From Oscillospiraceae bacterium (GTDB lineage Bacteria; Bacillota; Clostridia; Oscillospirales; CAG-272): a stretch of 60,391 nt of DNA. The stretch's first letter is position 1; the number at the start of each line of letters is the position of its first letter. The stretch covers positions 1 to 60,391 of the forward strand of contig SVRY01000014.1 of NCBI GenBank assembly GCA_015064585.1, read 5' to 3'. The notes under the pieces were generated by a model. It saw only the letters and a program-made list of their open reading frames with translations, made no database searches and was not told the DNA's origin. A program made the translations under genes and the position numbers. Positions 42,442 to 54,478 of this stretch are shown here, in pieces.

Positions 42442-44453
42442 AAGAAAAATATACTGTAGCCCTTATCGGTAACCCGAATGTGGGAAAAAGCACGCTATTT
42501 AATCAATTGACGGGGTTAAAGCAGCACACAGGTAACTGGGCAGGCAAAACTGTGGAAATCGCCCGCGGATATTGCCGCTTATCTGTGCTTTCCATTGAGC
42601 TGATCGATCTGCCGGGAACATATTCGCTGATTTCAAGATCCCCCGAAGAAGAGGTTACCCGTGATTATTTGGAAAACGGTACCGCAGACGCAGTCATTAT
42701 TGTGTGTGATGCGCTGTGCTTGGAACGCAATCTGCATTTAGCACTGCAAACGCTGGAACTGACCGACCGTGCCCTTCTTTGCGTAAACCTGATGGACGAA
42801 GCAACAAAAGAAGGCATACAGATCGATCTAACGGGCATCGGGCGGGAATTGGGTATTCCTGCAGTGGGCACCACTGCAAGAAACAAACAGTCCTTGAAAG
42901 TGCTAATTTCCGCACTGGAAGAATTGCTCGGCGGAAGGGATACCGCACCAAGAAAAGTGCGCTATCCCCAAAATATGGAAGAAGCTTGCAAGCGTATACA
43001 GTCGCATATCCCCGCAGATACCAAGCACACCGCTTGGTGGGCACACCGATTGCTGGAAGGAGAAAAGAAAGCTCTCGAAAAATTCAATTGCTATTCCGAA
43101 CTGATCGCAACTGCCGAAAATAAAAGGCTTTTATTGGAGAAGAACGGTAAAAAAATCAGCGATTATACAATCGCCGCCTCTCTTTTGGCGGCGGAGGAAA
43201 TTTGCGCGGAACACATACAACATAGATCCGGGGCGCGTAAGAACAGCTTGCTTGACCGCATCCTGACCCACCGCATCGGCGCTTATCCTCTTATGTTTTG
43301 TATGCTTCTGATCCTTTTGTTTCTAACCGTCAAGGCGGCAAACTATCCTTCCGCTTGGTTATCCGATCTCTTTGCGTTTGGCAAAAATAATCTATCTGAA
43401 TTTTTTCATGCGGTAAAAATGCCAAACCTTCTTCACAGTTTTCTTTTGGACGGCATCTATACTGTCACAGCATTTGTGGTTTCTGTTATGCTGCCGCCAA
43501 TGGCGATCTTCTTTCCTCTCTTTACTTTGCTTGAGGATGCGGGCGTGCTTCCCCGTATCGCGTTTAACCTGGATAAGGTATTTTTTAAATGCAAAGCCTG
43601 CGGTAAGCAATCACTTACCATGTGCATGGGTATTGGATGCAATGCTGTGGGTGTAACAGGCGCAAGGATCATTGATTCCAAAAGAGAACGGTTGATGGCA
43701 ATTATAACCAATACTTTTGTTCCCTGCAACGGAAAATTCCCCACGCTGATCTTGATATGTACTCTCTTTTTCGCAGCGGGCAGCAGTGCCGATTTTATAA
43801 CACCGCTTTTGCTTGGCGGACTGATGATCCTTGCGGTTTTGGCAACACTGCTTGCCACAAAAATACTGTCAATGACCTTTTTGAAGGGATGTCCCACTTC
43901 CTTTATTCTGGAATTACCTCCCTACCGACGGCCGCAATTTGTCAAAACGCTTACCCGTTCCCTGCTTGACAGAACCCTTTCGGTTTTGGCAAGGGCTATA
44001 CTGGTATCGATTCCTGCGGGAATGGTCATATGGCTTTTGACACACATCACGGTCAACAGTGTTTCGCTTCTTTCGATCGTTGCAACATTTTTAGACCCTA
44101 TGGGAAAATTGCTGGGACTGGACGGAACCATATTATTCGCATTTATTCTGGGACTTCCCGCCAATGAGATCGTGCTTCCCATTGTTTTCATGGCGTATAC
44201 ATCGGGAAATGCGGTGGTTGATATCAGCAATCTTGATAGTGTAAAAGATATCTTGCTGGCAAACGGCTGGGACCTGCAAAGAGCCGTTTGCGTAACAGCG
44301 TTTATGCTGTTTCATTGGCCGTGTGCCACCACATTGCTGACCGTTTATAAAGAGACCAAGAGCATCAAATGGACACTGGTCAGTGCCATGCTGCCTGCGC
44401 TGTTCGGAATACTGTTTTGCATCCTGTTAAATTTGCTTTTTTACACATGGTAG
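42438..44453 (+). CDS. feoB: FeoB, ferrous iron transporter
   Basis: A 671-aa inner-membrane Fe(II) importer. The N-terminal G domain shows GNPNVGKST (G1), IDLPGTYSL (G3) and CVNLMDEA (G4-like); a GDI helical spacer follows. The membrane part (from about 280) carries the two Gate motifs with GIGCNAVGVTGARI and ILGLPANEIVLPI. Length is normal. Import of Fe(II) fits an anaerobe. Confidence 0.95.
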   Translation: MKEKYTVALIGNPNVGKSTLFNQLTGLKQHTGNWAGKTVEIARGYCRLSVLSIELIDLPGTYSLISRSPEEEVTRDYLENGTADAVIIVCDALCLERNLHLALQTLELTDRALLCVNLMDEATKEGIQIDLTGIGRELGIPAVGTTARNKQSLKVLISALEELLGGRDTAPRKVRYPQNMEEACKRIQSHIPADTKHTAWWAHRLLEGEKKALEKFNCYSELIATAENKRLLLEKNGKKISDYTIAASLLAAEEICAEHIQHRSGARKNSLLDRILTHRIGAYPLMFCMLLILLFLTVKAANYPSAWLSDLFAFGKNNLSEFFHAVKMPNLLHSFLLDGIYTVTAFVVSVMLPPMAIFFPLFTLLEDAGVLPRIAFNLDKVFFKCKACGKQSLTMCMGIGCNAVGVTGARIIDSKRERLMAIITNTFVPCNGKFPTLILICTLFFAAGSSADFITPLLLGGLMILAVLATLLATKILSMTFLKGCPTSFILELPPYRRPQFVKTLTRSLLDRTLSVLARAILVSIPAGMVIWLLTHITVNSVSLLSIVATFLDPMGKLLGLDGTILFAFILGLPANEIVLPIVFMAYTSGNAVVDISNLDSVKDILLANGWDLQRAVCVTAFMLFHWPCATTLLTVYKETKSIKWTLVSAMLPALFGILFCILLNLLFYTW

Positions 44454-44495
44454 TACAAAAATTCTTGAAATACAGCAAAAACTTGTCTAAAGTTA

Positions 44496-44524
44496 TTGAC
44501 AATTGTCTAACACGATGCTATAAT
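44496..44524 (+). promoter_or_regulatory. Promoter of the ridA-ilv operon
   Basis: -35 TTGACA (44496-44501), 17-bp spacer, -10 TATAAT (44519-44524). GACAATTGTC overlaps the -35 as a 10-bp palindrome. Confidence 0.85.
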
Positions 44525-44544
44525 ATTATTTAAGTTGACAAAAA

Positions 44545-44712
44545 AGCTGTGGCGTTGACGGTCATGAATTCATTATTTCCAAGATATACTATGTAAATGA
44601 TTTGATTCCGTAGAGATGGCGGTTTTACTGCAATTGAATGGTACCGCAAATGTTGAAACGAAAGATGGCACCCGTCTCAAAGCAACGAGTTTTGGGATGG
44701 GTGTTTTGTTTT
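44545..44712 (+). promoter_or_regulatory. T-box riboswitch with terminator (branched-chain amino acid operon)
   Basis: The leader contains the T-box core TGAATGGTACCGCAAATG (about 44634-44652), whose TGGT bulge would pair with the tRNA end ACCA. It is followed by a terminator CACCCGTCTCAAA/TTTTGGGATGGGTG and TTTTGTTTT (44669-44712). An imperfect stem I lies upstream (ACGG...GAATT-CATT paired with AATG-GATTC-CGT), with ATTT bulged on its 3-prime side. An Ile codon (ATT) as specifier is a guess. Uncharged tRNA would allow read-through into ridA-ilvBNCD. Stem I looks shorter than the classical form. Confidence 0.8.
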
Positions 44713-44755
44713 CTCAAAAAATTAATAAAACTATTTTCAGAACGGAGATTATATT

Positions 44756-45133
44756 ATGCAAACAGTACACACAAATAACGCACCCGCGGCAATCGGTCCC
44801 TATTCGCAGGCAATGATCACGGGTAATCTTGTATATACATCGGGTCAGATTCCGATCGACCCTGCAAGTGGCGGCATCGTGGACGGTACTATCGAAGCGC
44901 AAACAGAGCGCGTCTGCCTGAATCTGAAGGCTGTGCTTGAGGCGGCAGGAGCAGGCTTTGATACGGTTGTGAAAACCACCTGCTTTTTGCAGGATATGGC
45001 TGATTTTGCCGTATTCAATACAATATATGCAAAGTATTTTGTAAGCAAACCCGCAAGATCCTGCGTTGCGGTCAAGACCCTTCCCAAAAATGTACTGGTG
45101 GAAATTGAAGTAATTGCCGAAAGAAAGGAATGA
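44756..45133 (+). CDS. ridA: RidA family enamine/imine deaminase
   Basis: A 125-aa trimeric enzyme of the YjgF/YER057c/UK114 family. Motifs: [24 protein letters not shown] and the active-site Arg near [15 protein letters not shown]. It removes reactive 2-aminoacrylate made by threonine dehydratase and other PLP enzymes, which protects the branched-chain pathway. First gene of the T-box operon, RBS CGGAGA, 4 bp before ilvB. Confidence 0.93.
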   Translation: MQTVHTNNAPAAIGPYSQAMITGNLVYTSGQIPIDPASGGIVDGTIEAQTERVCLNLKAVLEAAGAGFDTVVKTTCFLQDMADFAVFNTIYAKYFVSKPARSCVAVKTLPKNVLVEIEVIAERKE

Positions 45134-45137
45134 TCGT

Positions 45138-46805
45138 ATGTTATTATCCGGCGCAGACATAATCGTCAAAACCCTGATCGAACAGGGCTGTGATGTGGTC
45201 TTCGGATATCCCGGCGGGCAAATCATTCATGTTTATGACTCTTTGTATAAATACAGAGATCAGCTTGAACATATTTTGACAGCCCATGAACAAGGCGCAG
45301 TACATGCCGCCGACGGTTATGCCAGAAGCACCGGCAGACCGGGCGTGGTGTTTGCCACCTCAGGTCCGGGCGCTACCAATTTGGTAACCGGTATTGCGAC
45401 TGCTTTTCTGGATTCCATTCCTCTTGTTGCCATTACAGGCAACGTTCCCAATCATCAGATTGGTACAGACAGCTTCCAAGAGATCGATATTACGGGTATT
45501 ACCCTCCCTATTACCAAACATAACTATTTTGTGGGCTCGGTGGATCAGCTTGCCGATACCATTCGGGAAGCATTCACGCTTGCCATGTCAGGTAGACCCG
45601 GGCCCGTACTTGTGGACGTACCGAAAGATGTACAGATCGCAATCTGTGAATACACCCCCTGCCCCCCCGCGGTGCCAAATGAAAAATTTGCCGCAAAAGA
45701 AATTCGCATTCATCAGGCGGCTGAATGCATTAACGAAAGTGAAAGACCTTTTATTTATTACGGCGGCGGTTTGATCTCCTCTGAGGCTCAGGAAGAAATG
45801 CTTGCCCTTGCCGAGAAGATCGATGCGCCTTTCGGGTGCTCTATGATGGGGCTATCCGCTATTCCCACAGACCAACCCGGCTTTTTGGGTATGCAGGGGA
45901 TGCATGGGCATTATGCCTGCTCCACTGCCATGCACAATGCAGATTGCATCATCGCCCTTGGCGCACGATTTAATGACCGCGTGACCGGAAAACGCGCCAA
46001 GTTCGCTCCCAAAGCAAAAATCGTTCACATTGATATCGACGGCTCCGAGCTTTCCAAAAACCTGATGGATGCCCACGGACTGCGCGGTGACCTCAAAGAG
46101 ACACTGAAAAAACTGATTCCTCTTATAGCAGAGGTAAAGCATCCGGAATGGAACGAAAAAGTTGCACAGTACAAGAAACAGGAAGAGGAAAATAAAGACG
46201 TGCGTGAAGGGCTCACACCCCGCAACGCCATTATGACCTTAAACCGCTATCTTTCCAATAACACGCCTGTTGCCACCGATGTGGGACAGCACCAAATGTG
46301 GGCTGCACAGTATTTGCATTTCAAACGCCCTCGCAGATTTATTTCCAGCGGCGGTCTTGGAACAATGGGCTTTGGCCTGGGCGCCGCCATCGGTGCCGCT
46401 TACGGCACCGGCGAACGATCTGTTTTGATCACCGGTGACGGAAGCTTTGGTATGTGCTTGAACGAGCTTGCTACCGCGGTGACCTACAATGTTCCTGTTG
46501 TGATCCTGCTTTTCAACAACGGCGTTTTGGGCATGGTTCGGCAGTGGCAAACACTCTTCTTTGAAAAGCATTATTCAAATACCGTGCTTGACAGAAAGAC
46601 CGATTTTGTCTCTCTTGCCCGCGCCTTTGGCGCAAATGGAGAAAAGGTGGAAAGCATTGAAGAACTGGACAAGGCATTTGCCAATGCTTTTAAACAAAAC
46701 GGTCCTTATTTGATCGACTGTAAAATCGACAAAGACGAATTTGTGCTTCCCATGTTACCTCCCGGCGGAAGCATGGACGATATTATCACAAAAGTAGGTG
46801 AGTAA
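45138..46805 (+). CDS. ilvB: Acetolactate synthase large subunit
   Basis: A 555-aa ThDP enzyme, first common step of Val/Leu/Ile synthesis. The catalytic Glu lies in [15 protein letters not shown]. The FAD-site region includes [25 protein letters not shown]. The ThDP-binding motif is [29 protein letters not shown]. The start at 45138 ([13 protein letters not shown]) is chosen for the AAGGAATG site. It is the biosynthetic, FAD-dependent type since ilvN follows directly. Confidence 0.95.
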   Translation: MLLSGADIIVKTLIEQGCDVVFGYPGGQIIHVYDSLYKYRDQLEHILTAHEQGAVHAADGYARSTGRPGVVFATSGPGATNLVTGIATAFLDSIPLVAITGNVPNHQIGTDSFQEIDITGITLPITKHNYFVGSVDQLADTIREAFTLAMSGRPGPVLVDVPKDVQIAICEYTPCPPAVPNEKFAAKEIRIHQAAECINESERPFIYYGGGLISSEAQEEMLALAEKIDAPFGCSMMGLSAIPTDQPGFLGMQGMHGHYACSTAMHNADCIIALGARFNDRVTGKRAKFAPKAKIVHIDIDGSELSKNLMDAHGLRGDLKETLKKLIPLIAEVKHPEWNEKVAQYKKQEEENKDVREGLTPRNAIMTLNRYLSNNTPVATDVGQHQMWAAQYLHFKRPRRFISSGGLGTMGFGLGAAIGAAYGTGERSVLITGDGSFGMCLNELATAVTYNVPVVILLFNNGVLGMVRQWQTLFFEKHYSNTVLDRKTDFVSLARAFGANGEKVESIEELDKAFANAFKQNGPYLIDCKIDKDEFVLPMLPPGGSMDDIITKVGE

Positions 46806-48352
<1,547 letters not shown>

Positions 48353-48360
48353 GAAAAATT

Positions 48361-48396
48361 GTCATTGCGAGCCGACTACCGTAGGTTCGCAATGAC
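48361..48396. repeat. Palindromic element between ilvC and ilvD
   Basis: Inverted repeat GTCATTGCGA-CC/GG-TCGCAATGAC. This type (GTCATTGCGAG...) is a dispersed repeat in many Clostridial genomes. Here it would form a hairpin inside the ilv transcript. It has no T-run. Confidence 0.6.
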
Positions 48397-48419
48397 ATAC
48401 TTATTTAACGAGGTAAAAT

Positions 48420-50075
48420 ATGATCAAAGATACAATCGTTAACGGTCCGCAGAATGCTGCCCACCGCAGTCTGTATCATGCGCTGGGTATGACCAAAGAA
48501 GAACAGCAAAGACCCCTCATTGGTATTGTCAGCTCTTATAATGAGATCGTTCCGGGACATATCAACATTGATAAAATAGTGGAGGCTGTTCGCCTGGGCG
48601 TTGCTATGGCGGGCGGTACTCCCATTGTGTTCCCTGCCATTGCCGTATGCGACGGCATTGCCATGGGACATACCGGCATGAAGTATTCCCTTGTCACAAG
48701 AGATCTGATTGCCGATTCCACCGAAGCTATGGTGCGCGCCCACGGTTTTGACGGCCTTGTCATGGTTCCCAACTGTGATAAAAACGTACCCGGACTGCTC
48801 ATGGCGGCGGCAAGAGTCAATATTCCCACCGTATTTGTCAGCGGCGGCCCCATGCTGGCTGGCAGAGTCAACGGCAAGAAAACCAGTCTTTCCAGTATGT
48901 TTGAGGCAGTGGGTGCTTATAATGCAGGCAAGATCAGCGAGGAACAGCTGACCGTTTGCGAGGAAAACACCTGCCCTACCTGCGGCTCCTGCTCAGGTAT
49001 GTATACCGCAAACTCCATGAACTGCTTGACCGAAGCACTGGGCATGGGACTGTGCGGTAACGGCACCATTCCCGCTGTATACGCCAAGCGAATTGAACTT
49101 GCCAAGCACGCGGGTATGCAGGTAATGGAGCTTGTTAGAAACAATATCCGCCCCCGTGATATCATGACCAAAGAGGCGTTCCAAAATGCGCTGACCGTAG
49201 ATATGGCACTGGGATGCTCCACCAATTCCATGCTTCATCTGCCCGCCATTGCCAATGAATGCGATGTGGAATTCAATTTGGATATGGCAAACGAAGTCAG
49301 CGCCAAAACTCCCAATCTTTGTCACCTGGCTCCCGCAGGTCCTACCTACATGGAGGATCTCAATGAAGCAGGCGGTGTTTACGCCGTGATGAAGGAACTG
49401 ACCAAATTGGATCTGCTTGACACTTCTGTATTGACCTGTACAGGTAAAACAATGGGTGAAAATATTGAAACAGCCTATAACCGCGATCCCGCGGTTATCC
49501 GCACTGTGGAAAATCCCTATTCCCAAACAGGTGGTATTGCCGTTTTGCGCGGCAATCTCGCTCCTGAAGGCTGTGTGGTCAAGCGCTCCGCGGTTGCCCC
49601 CGAAATGCTGGTTCACGAAGGACCTGCCAAAGTGTTTGACTGCGAAGAGGATGCACAGGCAGCCATCAATGCGGGCAAGATCGTGGCAGGCGATGTGGTT
49701 GTCATTCGATACGAAGGTCCCAAAGGCGGTCCCGGTATGCGTGAAATGCTAAACCCCACTTCTGCCATTATGGGTATGGGACTGGGTAACAGCGTTGCCC
49801 TCATCACCGACGGACGCTTCAGCGGTGCCACAAGAGGTGCTTGCGTGGGTCATGTTTCTCCAGAAGCAGCAAGCGGCGGTCCCATCGGTATTGTAAAAGA
49901 CGGCGATATCATTTCCATTAGTATTCCCGAGAACAGAATCGAATTGAAAATCGATTCTGCTGAACTGGAAGAGAGAATGAATAACTTCACTCCCAAAACA
50001 AAGGAACTTTCGGGCTATCTGAAACGCTATGCCAAAATGGTGTCAAGCGGTGCGACGGGTGCGATTTTGAAGTAA
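48420..50075 (+). CDS. ilvD: Dihydroxy-acid dehydratase
   Basis: A 551-aa iron-sulfur enzyme, third step of the pathway. Cluster ligands are visible in [11 protein letters not shown] and [21 protein letters not shown], and the C-terminal part has [22 protein letters not shown]. The start ATG at 48420 follows AACGAGG. Confidence 0.96.
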   Translation: MIKDTIVNGPQNAAHRSLYHALGMTKEEQQRPLIGIVSSYNEIVPGHINIDKIVEAVRLGVAMAGGTPIVFPAIAVCDGIAMGHTGMKYSLVTRDLIADSTEAMVRAHGFDGLVMVPNCDKNVPGLLMAAARVNIPTVFVSGGPMLAGRVNGKKTSLSSMFEAVGAYNAGKISEEQLTVCEENTCPTCGSCSGMYTANSMNCLTEALGMGLCGNGTIPAVYAKRIELAKHAGMQVMELVRNNIRPRDIMTKEAFQNALTVDMALGCSTNSMLHLPAIANECDVEFNLDMANEVSAKTPNLCHLAPAGPTYMEDLNEAGGVYAVMKELTKLDLLDTSVLTCTGKTMGENIETAYNRDPAVIRTVENPYSQTGGIAVLRGNLAPEGCVVKRSAVAPEMLVHEGPAKVFDCEEDAQAAINAGKIVAGDVVVIRYEGPKGGPGMREMLNPTSAIMGMGLGNSVALITDGRFSGATRGACVGHVSPEAASGGPIGIVKDGDIISISIPENRIELKIDSAELEERMNNFTPKTKELSGYLKRYAKMVSSGATGAILK

Positions 50076-50076
50076 T

Positions 50077-51279
50077 ATGATGATGCAAAATATTAAACTG
50101 CGCCTGGATGCACTGACGGTTTTCTATGAATTGAAAACCGATCCTGTTTTAACTTCCCTTTCCCACTATTTAACGGTTCTTCCCGAAGAAAGTGCTAAAA
50201 CACACTGCATTGCTCTGTATGCCAAGTTGGTAAATGACATCTATCATACCGAAAGCGGACATTTGGGAAAACATATAGAAAGCATTTGCTGTGATGCGGA
50301 AAACATTTATGTAAAGTCCATTGGAAAAGGAATCGTGCCAAATGAACATATTCAAAAAGCACTTTCCTATGAGCTGGAAACTTTGCAGCAAATCGCCAAC
50401 CTGACTAAGGATGCTCTGACAAAGGACCTGCCATGGGACGGTTATCTTCCCACATTCCCTTCAGGGAATGTAGATATTGCCAAGTCTTTCTATCATAGAG
50501 CACAGAACATCGGAAAATACGGTTACGGCGCATATGCCAAGAATCGAATGTTCTACATCGATGAATCGAACTGCATTGTTCCCGTAAAGCACCCCGATGC
50601 CACCACTCTTTCCTCCCTTGTGGATTACGAGGCGGAACGGCAGATCGTGATCGACAATACAAAGGCACTGCTGGCAGGTAAGCCTGCAGCCAATATTCTC
50701 TTAACGGGGGATGCGGGCACGGGCAAGTCCTCCACTGTCAAGGCAGTTGTCAACGAGTTATATAGTGAAGGACTCCGCATCATAGAGATTCGGAAAGATC
50801 AGCTTTGTTCTATTCCCAAGATATTGGATGAACTTGCCTCCAATCCGCTGAAATTCATTCTCTTTATTGATGACCTTTCTTTCTTAAAGGATGATGACAA
50901 TTTTAATGCTCTCAAAGCCGTTTTAGAAGGCTCTGTGTCGGCGAAATCAAAGAACGTGGTCATCTATGCCACCAGCAACCGCCGTCACATCATCAAGGAA
51001 AAATTCAGCGACCGCGAGGGAGACGATGTGCATCGCAATGAAACCCTGCAAGAGCTGATCTCCCTTTCCGAAAGATTCGGTATTCACATCACCTTCGGCA
51101 AGCCCACAAAACAGACCTATCTGCACATTATAAAGCATCTGGCAACAGATGCCGGCATTGTAATGGAAGACAAAGAACTGGAGCTACTGGCTGAACGCTT
51201 TGCCTTAGCCCGTGGCGGCAGATCTGCACGACTTGCCAGACAGTTTGTGGATGGGCTTATTTCAGCAAAAACTGAATAA
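50077..51279 (+). CDS. DUF815 family AAA-type ATPase
   Basis: A 400-aa cytoplasmic protein. N-terminal helical part (to about 180), then an ATPase domain with LLTGDAGTGKSSTVKAV (Walker A, about 208-224), FILFIDDLSF (Walker B), YATSNRRHI and RFALARGGRSARLARQFV (sensor-like). The family role is unknown. It begins 1 bp after ilvD and so may be transcribed with the ilv operon, which has no obvious link to its role. Confidence 0.88.
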   Translation: MMMQNIKLRLDALTVFYELKTDPVLTSLSHYLTVLPEESAKTHCIALYAKLVNDIYHTESGHLGKHIESICCDAENIYVKSIGKGIVPNEHIQKALSYELETLQQIANLTKDALTKDLPWDGYLPTFPSGNVDIAKSFYHRAQNIGKYGYGAYAKNRMFYIDESNCIVPVKHPDATTLSSLVDYEAERQIVIDNTKALLAGKPAANILLTGDAGTGKSSTVKAVVNELYSEGLRIIEIRKDQLCSIPKILDELASNPLKFILFIDDLSFLKDDDNFNALKAVLEGSVSAKSKNVVIYATSNRRHIIKEKFSDREGDDVHRNETLQELISLSERFGIHITFGKPTKQTYLHIIKHLATDAGIVMEDKELELLAERFALARGGRSARLARQFVDGLISAKTE

Positions 51280-51282
51280 AGC

Positions 51283-51320
51283 AAAATGACAGACTCCCTT
51301 TTGAGCCTGTCATTTTGTTT
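51283..51320. terminator. Bidirectional terminator
   Basis: Stem AAAATGACAG/CTGTCATTTT between converging genes. Its right side touches the stop codon of the ABC-class ATPase. Confidence 0.8.
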
Positions 51321-53052
51321 ATGCCTTATGAAAACTCACGCAACGCAAGCGGTATAGAATACAAAGCATATCCTGATAACGCACAAATTCAATATGCTCT
51401 GTGTCTTTAAATCCTTTTTGATGTAGAAAAAATATACCTTCATTCGCAATTTTGGCGTACAGTTCTTGCACTGTATAAATTAGATTTACTTTACCACCCT
51501 TTCCGAATACTGTTAAGTAATACAAAAATGAGCAAATGAAACTAAGCTGCCCGCGGGTGGGACAAGGGATTATCTCGGAAATATCCGCGATTTCACTTCC
51601 AAACTTAATGGTCAAATTATCCTTGATCTCTACTCTGCGATCCAAAGATAGTTGCCGAAGATGCGATAGATCTGCCAGTCGTTTTTTAAAGTAAAACTCC
51701 CATATCGTCCCGGCGACTTGCAGCCCCTCGTTTTCGTATTCTCTAACCTTAAAATTCTCCACCACAATTACTTTGTCGGCTATCTTAAAATATTCACCGG
51801 ATGCCCCTACCACGATAATGGAAGAAATACCGTATTTGTCATAAAACATCTTGGCACAGTCGAGATACGGAGTGGTAGATGCATTTTGAATGATACTGCG
51901 CAATTTCTCATCCTTATACATAAAGTTGTTCGCACTTCTGTCTTCATCAAAAAGCATCAAGGACGAACCGATCTCAATTGCTTCTGCCACCGCAGCCGCT
52001 TGCGAAGTGGAACCGCTGGCATTGTCGGTAGAAAAACAATCTGCGACTATGCTTTTAACCGGTAATTTACGAAGGAAAAAGGAAATGTCTGTGTTTCGAA
52101 TGCTTCTCCCATCTTCTGCTTTGATTTGCAGTGCACTTTCGTCTGTAATGACATACTCTCTGCCATCCCCTGCGGCATGATTATATACGCCTTGTGAGAT
52201 GGCTTCCAAAATTGTACTTTTTCCATGATAAGCATCGCCTGTTATGAGCGTAATCCCTGCTTTAATACCCATTCCGCAAACAGTTTCGGCGTTAGGCAAA
52301 TCAATGATAATCTCCATTGATTTTGGTGATACAAACGGTACTGCAAATTTGGCGTCCTTGTAGTCGGTTTTACCCTTCCTTGGAAGAATGGAACCGTTTG
52401 CAACAAAACATACATACCCATTCATCTTTAAAAAACTGCGGATGTACTCTTGATTTCGATATAATAAAATCGATTTTTCAAGCGATGTAGCGTCGAACTC
52501 ATTTATGAATCTCTCTGACAATTCAGGCAAATTCTTAAGTAAAAACAACTTCAGTGCTTTTGCTGATATAATTCCTTTCTTTACGTTTGCCAAAGCTTTT
52601 TGACGGGCTTTATTTCCCATTTCCAAGTTACTTCCATCATAAGCGCTTTGATTGTACGGGAGTCGAAGCACAAAGAAAATTTTTAGAATTCCTTCTTGTA
52701 ATTCTACAGACGAATGGGAAAGAATACGAGTCCCTGTACTACAAGAGATGAACAATCCCTTTTGCACCTTATCAGTAGATTGTTGCATAGCATTGTTGGC
52801 AAGATGAACCGCCGCTTGAAATTCACGCAAAATATGCGCGCTAATGGCAATTTCATCCCTTTTTTCATATTCATACGGGTATATTCGTTGAATATCAAAG
52901 GTCAATTCAATGTCGGCGCTTTTTATTTGCCCGCCATGAACATTTTGAATGCGGTATCGAATTCCGTTTTTCTCATAGAAACCGCATAATCTTGAATAGT
53001 TGGAAACAGCAAGTCCGTCCAACTCCTGAATGATTGTTGATAAATTTTGCAT
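51319..53052 (-). CDS. Predicted ATPase of the ABC class (PF09818 type)
   Basis: A 577-aa protein. The conserved core of this family is plain: LITGDAYHGKSTILEAI (Walker A), YVITDESALQIKAEDGRSIRNTDIS, DCFSTDNASGSTSQAAAVAEAIE and LMLFDEDRSANNF (Walker B), then VVGASGEYFKIADKVIVVENF. There are no membrane segments and the biological role of the family is unsettled. The start at 53052 follows CGGAGG 8 bp upstream. About 75 bp further upstream is a terminator hairpin and then a 19-codon leader frame, so expression is probably attenuated. Confidence 0.88.
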   Translation of the reverse strand: MQNLSTIIQELDGLAVSNYSRLCGFYEKNGIRYRIQNVHGGQIKSADIELTFDIQRIYPYEYEKRDEIAISAHILREFQAAVHLANNAMQQSTDKVQKGLFISCSTGTRILSHSSVELQEGILKIFFVLRLPYNQSAYDGSNLEMGNKARQKALANVKKGIISAKALKLFLLKNLPELSERFINEFDATSLEKSILLYRNQEYIRSFLKMNGYVCFVANGSILPRKGKTDYKDAKFAVPFVSPKSMEIIIDLPNAETVCGMGIKAGITLITGDAYHGKSTILEAISQGVYNHAAGDGREYVITDESALQIKAEDGRSIRNTDISFFLRKLPVKSIVADCFSTDNASGSTSQAAAVAEAIEIGSSLMLFDEDRSANNFMYKDEKLRSIIQNASTTPYLDCAKMFYDKYGISSIIVVGASGEYFKIADKVIVVENFKVREYENEGLQVAGTIWEFYFKKRLADLSHLRQLSLDRRVEIKDNLTIKFGSEIADISEIIPCPTRGQLSFICSFLYYLTVFGKGGKVNLIYTVQELYAKIANEGIFFLHQKGFKDTEHIEFVRYQDMLCILYRLRCVSFHKA

Positions 53053-53106
53053 AAAATACCTCCGAAAAATGATTTGTGATGTGTGTGAAAATTGAACACA
53101 TTGCCA

Positions 53107-53159
53107 AACCGTTTTCCGAAGGCAACAGAAAAACGGCATACCGTCAGATATGCCGTTTC
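53107..53159 (-). terminator. Attenuator: competing terminator and antiterminator hairpins
   Basis: Leftward, AAACGGCATA pairs with TATGCCGTTT (53158-53149 with 53140-53131), followed by TTTTTCTG. The 3-prime half CCGTTTTTC can pair instead with the later GAAAACGG (53119-53112), which would break the terminator. It sits between the leader peptide and the ATPase gene. Confidence 0.7.
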
Positions 53160-53189
53160 AAAATCATCATAGTAGACGCACCAAAAACA

Positions 53190-53249
53190 CTACCATACGG
53201 TCTTCGGCGACTCATGGCATCCGACAATGTATTCAATTGCGTTTTTCAT
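53190..53249 (-). CDS. Leader peptide of the attenuator (19 aa)
   Basis: Encodes MKNAIEYIVGCHESPKTVW. The ribosome site GGAGGCGATCTT is among the best in the window, and the frame begins about 20-30 nt after the promoter. It ends 31 bp before the terminator hairpin. Short leaders of this form regulate antibiotic-resistance and amino-acid genes through ribosome stalling. There is no run of one amino acid, so a stalling drug or nascent-peptide signal is more likely than simple amino-acid starvation. Confidence 0.65.
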   Translation of the reverse strand: MKNAIEYIVGCHESPKTVW

Positions 53250-53277
53250 AAGATCGCCTCCAAACTTTATTATAATA

Positions 53278-53306
53278 AGTATAACATGATCTTTGGTTTT
53301 TGTCAA
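53278..53306 (-). promoter_or_regulatory. Promoter of the leader/ABC-class ATPase unit
   Basis: Leftward TTGACA (53306-53301), 17-bp spacer, TATACT (53283-53278). Confidence 0.8.
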
Positions 53307-53314
53307 CAGTAAAA

Positions 53315-54478
53315 TCAAATTATTCTCACACGAATGATACCGTTAATATTCTTAATTTCTTCACAAACCTTATCATAATCGGTGGGAGCCACGTCCAGCA
53401 TGGTGTAGGCGTAATCACCTTTGGAGCGGTTGAGCATGTTTTCAATGTTCACTCCGTCGGCGGCAACAATACTCGTAATGGCAGTCAAGGTATTGGGAAT
53501 ATTTCTGTGGATCACGCAAATGCGTTTGTCAGAGCTTCTTGGCATGGAAATAGCGGGTAAATTCACCGAGTTTTCGATATTGCCGTTTTCGATATAATCG
53601 ATCAGCTCCTTTGCCGCCATGAGAGCACAGTTATCCTCGGATTCGGGGGTAGAAGCACCAAGGTGCGGAATGGCTACCACACCTTCAACGCCCAGCATTT
53701 CTTCGCTCGGGAAGTCGGTCACATAGGAAGCAATTTTGCCGGAAGCAAGCGCGTTTAACATTGCTTCGCTGTTCACAAGTCCGCCTCTTGAGAAGTTCAG
53801 AATGCGCACGCCGTCTTTCATCAGTGCAATGGATTCGGTATTTATCAAATCCTTGGTGGAATCCAGCAGCGGTACATGCACCGTAATATAATCGCAATTT
53901 CGGAAAATATCCTTTAAATCGGGAATATAGTTGATGCTGTGGTTCAGATTCAGCGCAGATTTAACAGAAAGATAGGGGTCGTAGCCGTATACCTTCATAC
54001 CAAGATCGCTTGCGGTATTGGCAACCATGGCACCGATGGCGCCAAGACCGATCACACCAAGGGTCTTCCCTTTGATCTCGGGACCCGCAAAGGCTCCCTT
54101 GCCTTTTTCTACCGCTTTTTCAACACCTTCGGTTCCCTTTAGGGTCTTTGCCCACTCAATACCCGAAACGATCTTACGGGAGGCTAAAAACAGTCCTGCG
54201 ATGACCAGTTCTTTCACAGCATTTGCGTTGGCGCCGGGCGTGTTAAATACAACAATACCCTCTTCGGAACAACGGTCGATGGGAATATTGTTCGTACCCG
54301 CTCCTGCTCTGGCAATGCCGAGCAAGGTCTTTGGAAATACTTCTTCATGCAGCGCGGCTGAACGTACGATCGCGCCGTCGGCATTTTCCACTTCATTCCC
54401 TACCGTATACTTATCATCAAAAACCTGCAAACCGCTTTTTGAAATCTTATTGTATGTTTTGATTCTGTACATGATCAC
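53315..54478 (-). CDS. serA: D-3-phosphoglycerate dehydrogenase
   Basis: A 387-aa enzyme, first step of serine synthesis. Substrate and NAD motifs: RAGAGTNNIPID, GVIGLGAIGAMVAN (Rossmann), NFSRGGLVNSEAM, and the catalytic His in PHLGASTPESE. A C-terminal ACT domain is present (IRNVPNTLTAITSIVAADGV-like region). A GTG start at 54478 overlaps the serC stop (GTGA) and has GAGGAG 5 bp upstream; an ATG two codons later is the alternative. Confidence 0.94.
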   Translation of the reverse strand: MIMYRIKTYNKISKSGLQVFDDKYTVGNEVENADGAIVRSAALHEEVFPKTLLGIARAGAGTNNIPIDRCSEEGIVVFNTPGANANAVKELVIAGLFLASRKIVSGIEWAKTLKGTEGVEKAVEKGKGAFAGPEIKGKTLGVIGLGAIGAMVANTASDLGMKVYGYDPYLSVKSALNLNHSINYIPDLKDIFRNCDYITVHVPLLDSTKDLINTESIALMKDGVRILNFSRGGLVNSEAMLNALASGKIASYVTDFPSEEMLGVEGVVAIPHLGASTPESEDNCALMAAKELIDYIENGNIENSVNLPAISMPRSSDKRICVIHRNIPNTLTAITSIVAADGVNIENMLNRSKGDYAYTMLDVAPTDYDKVCEEIKNINGIIRVRII

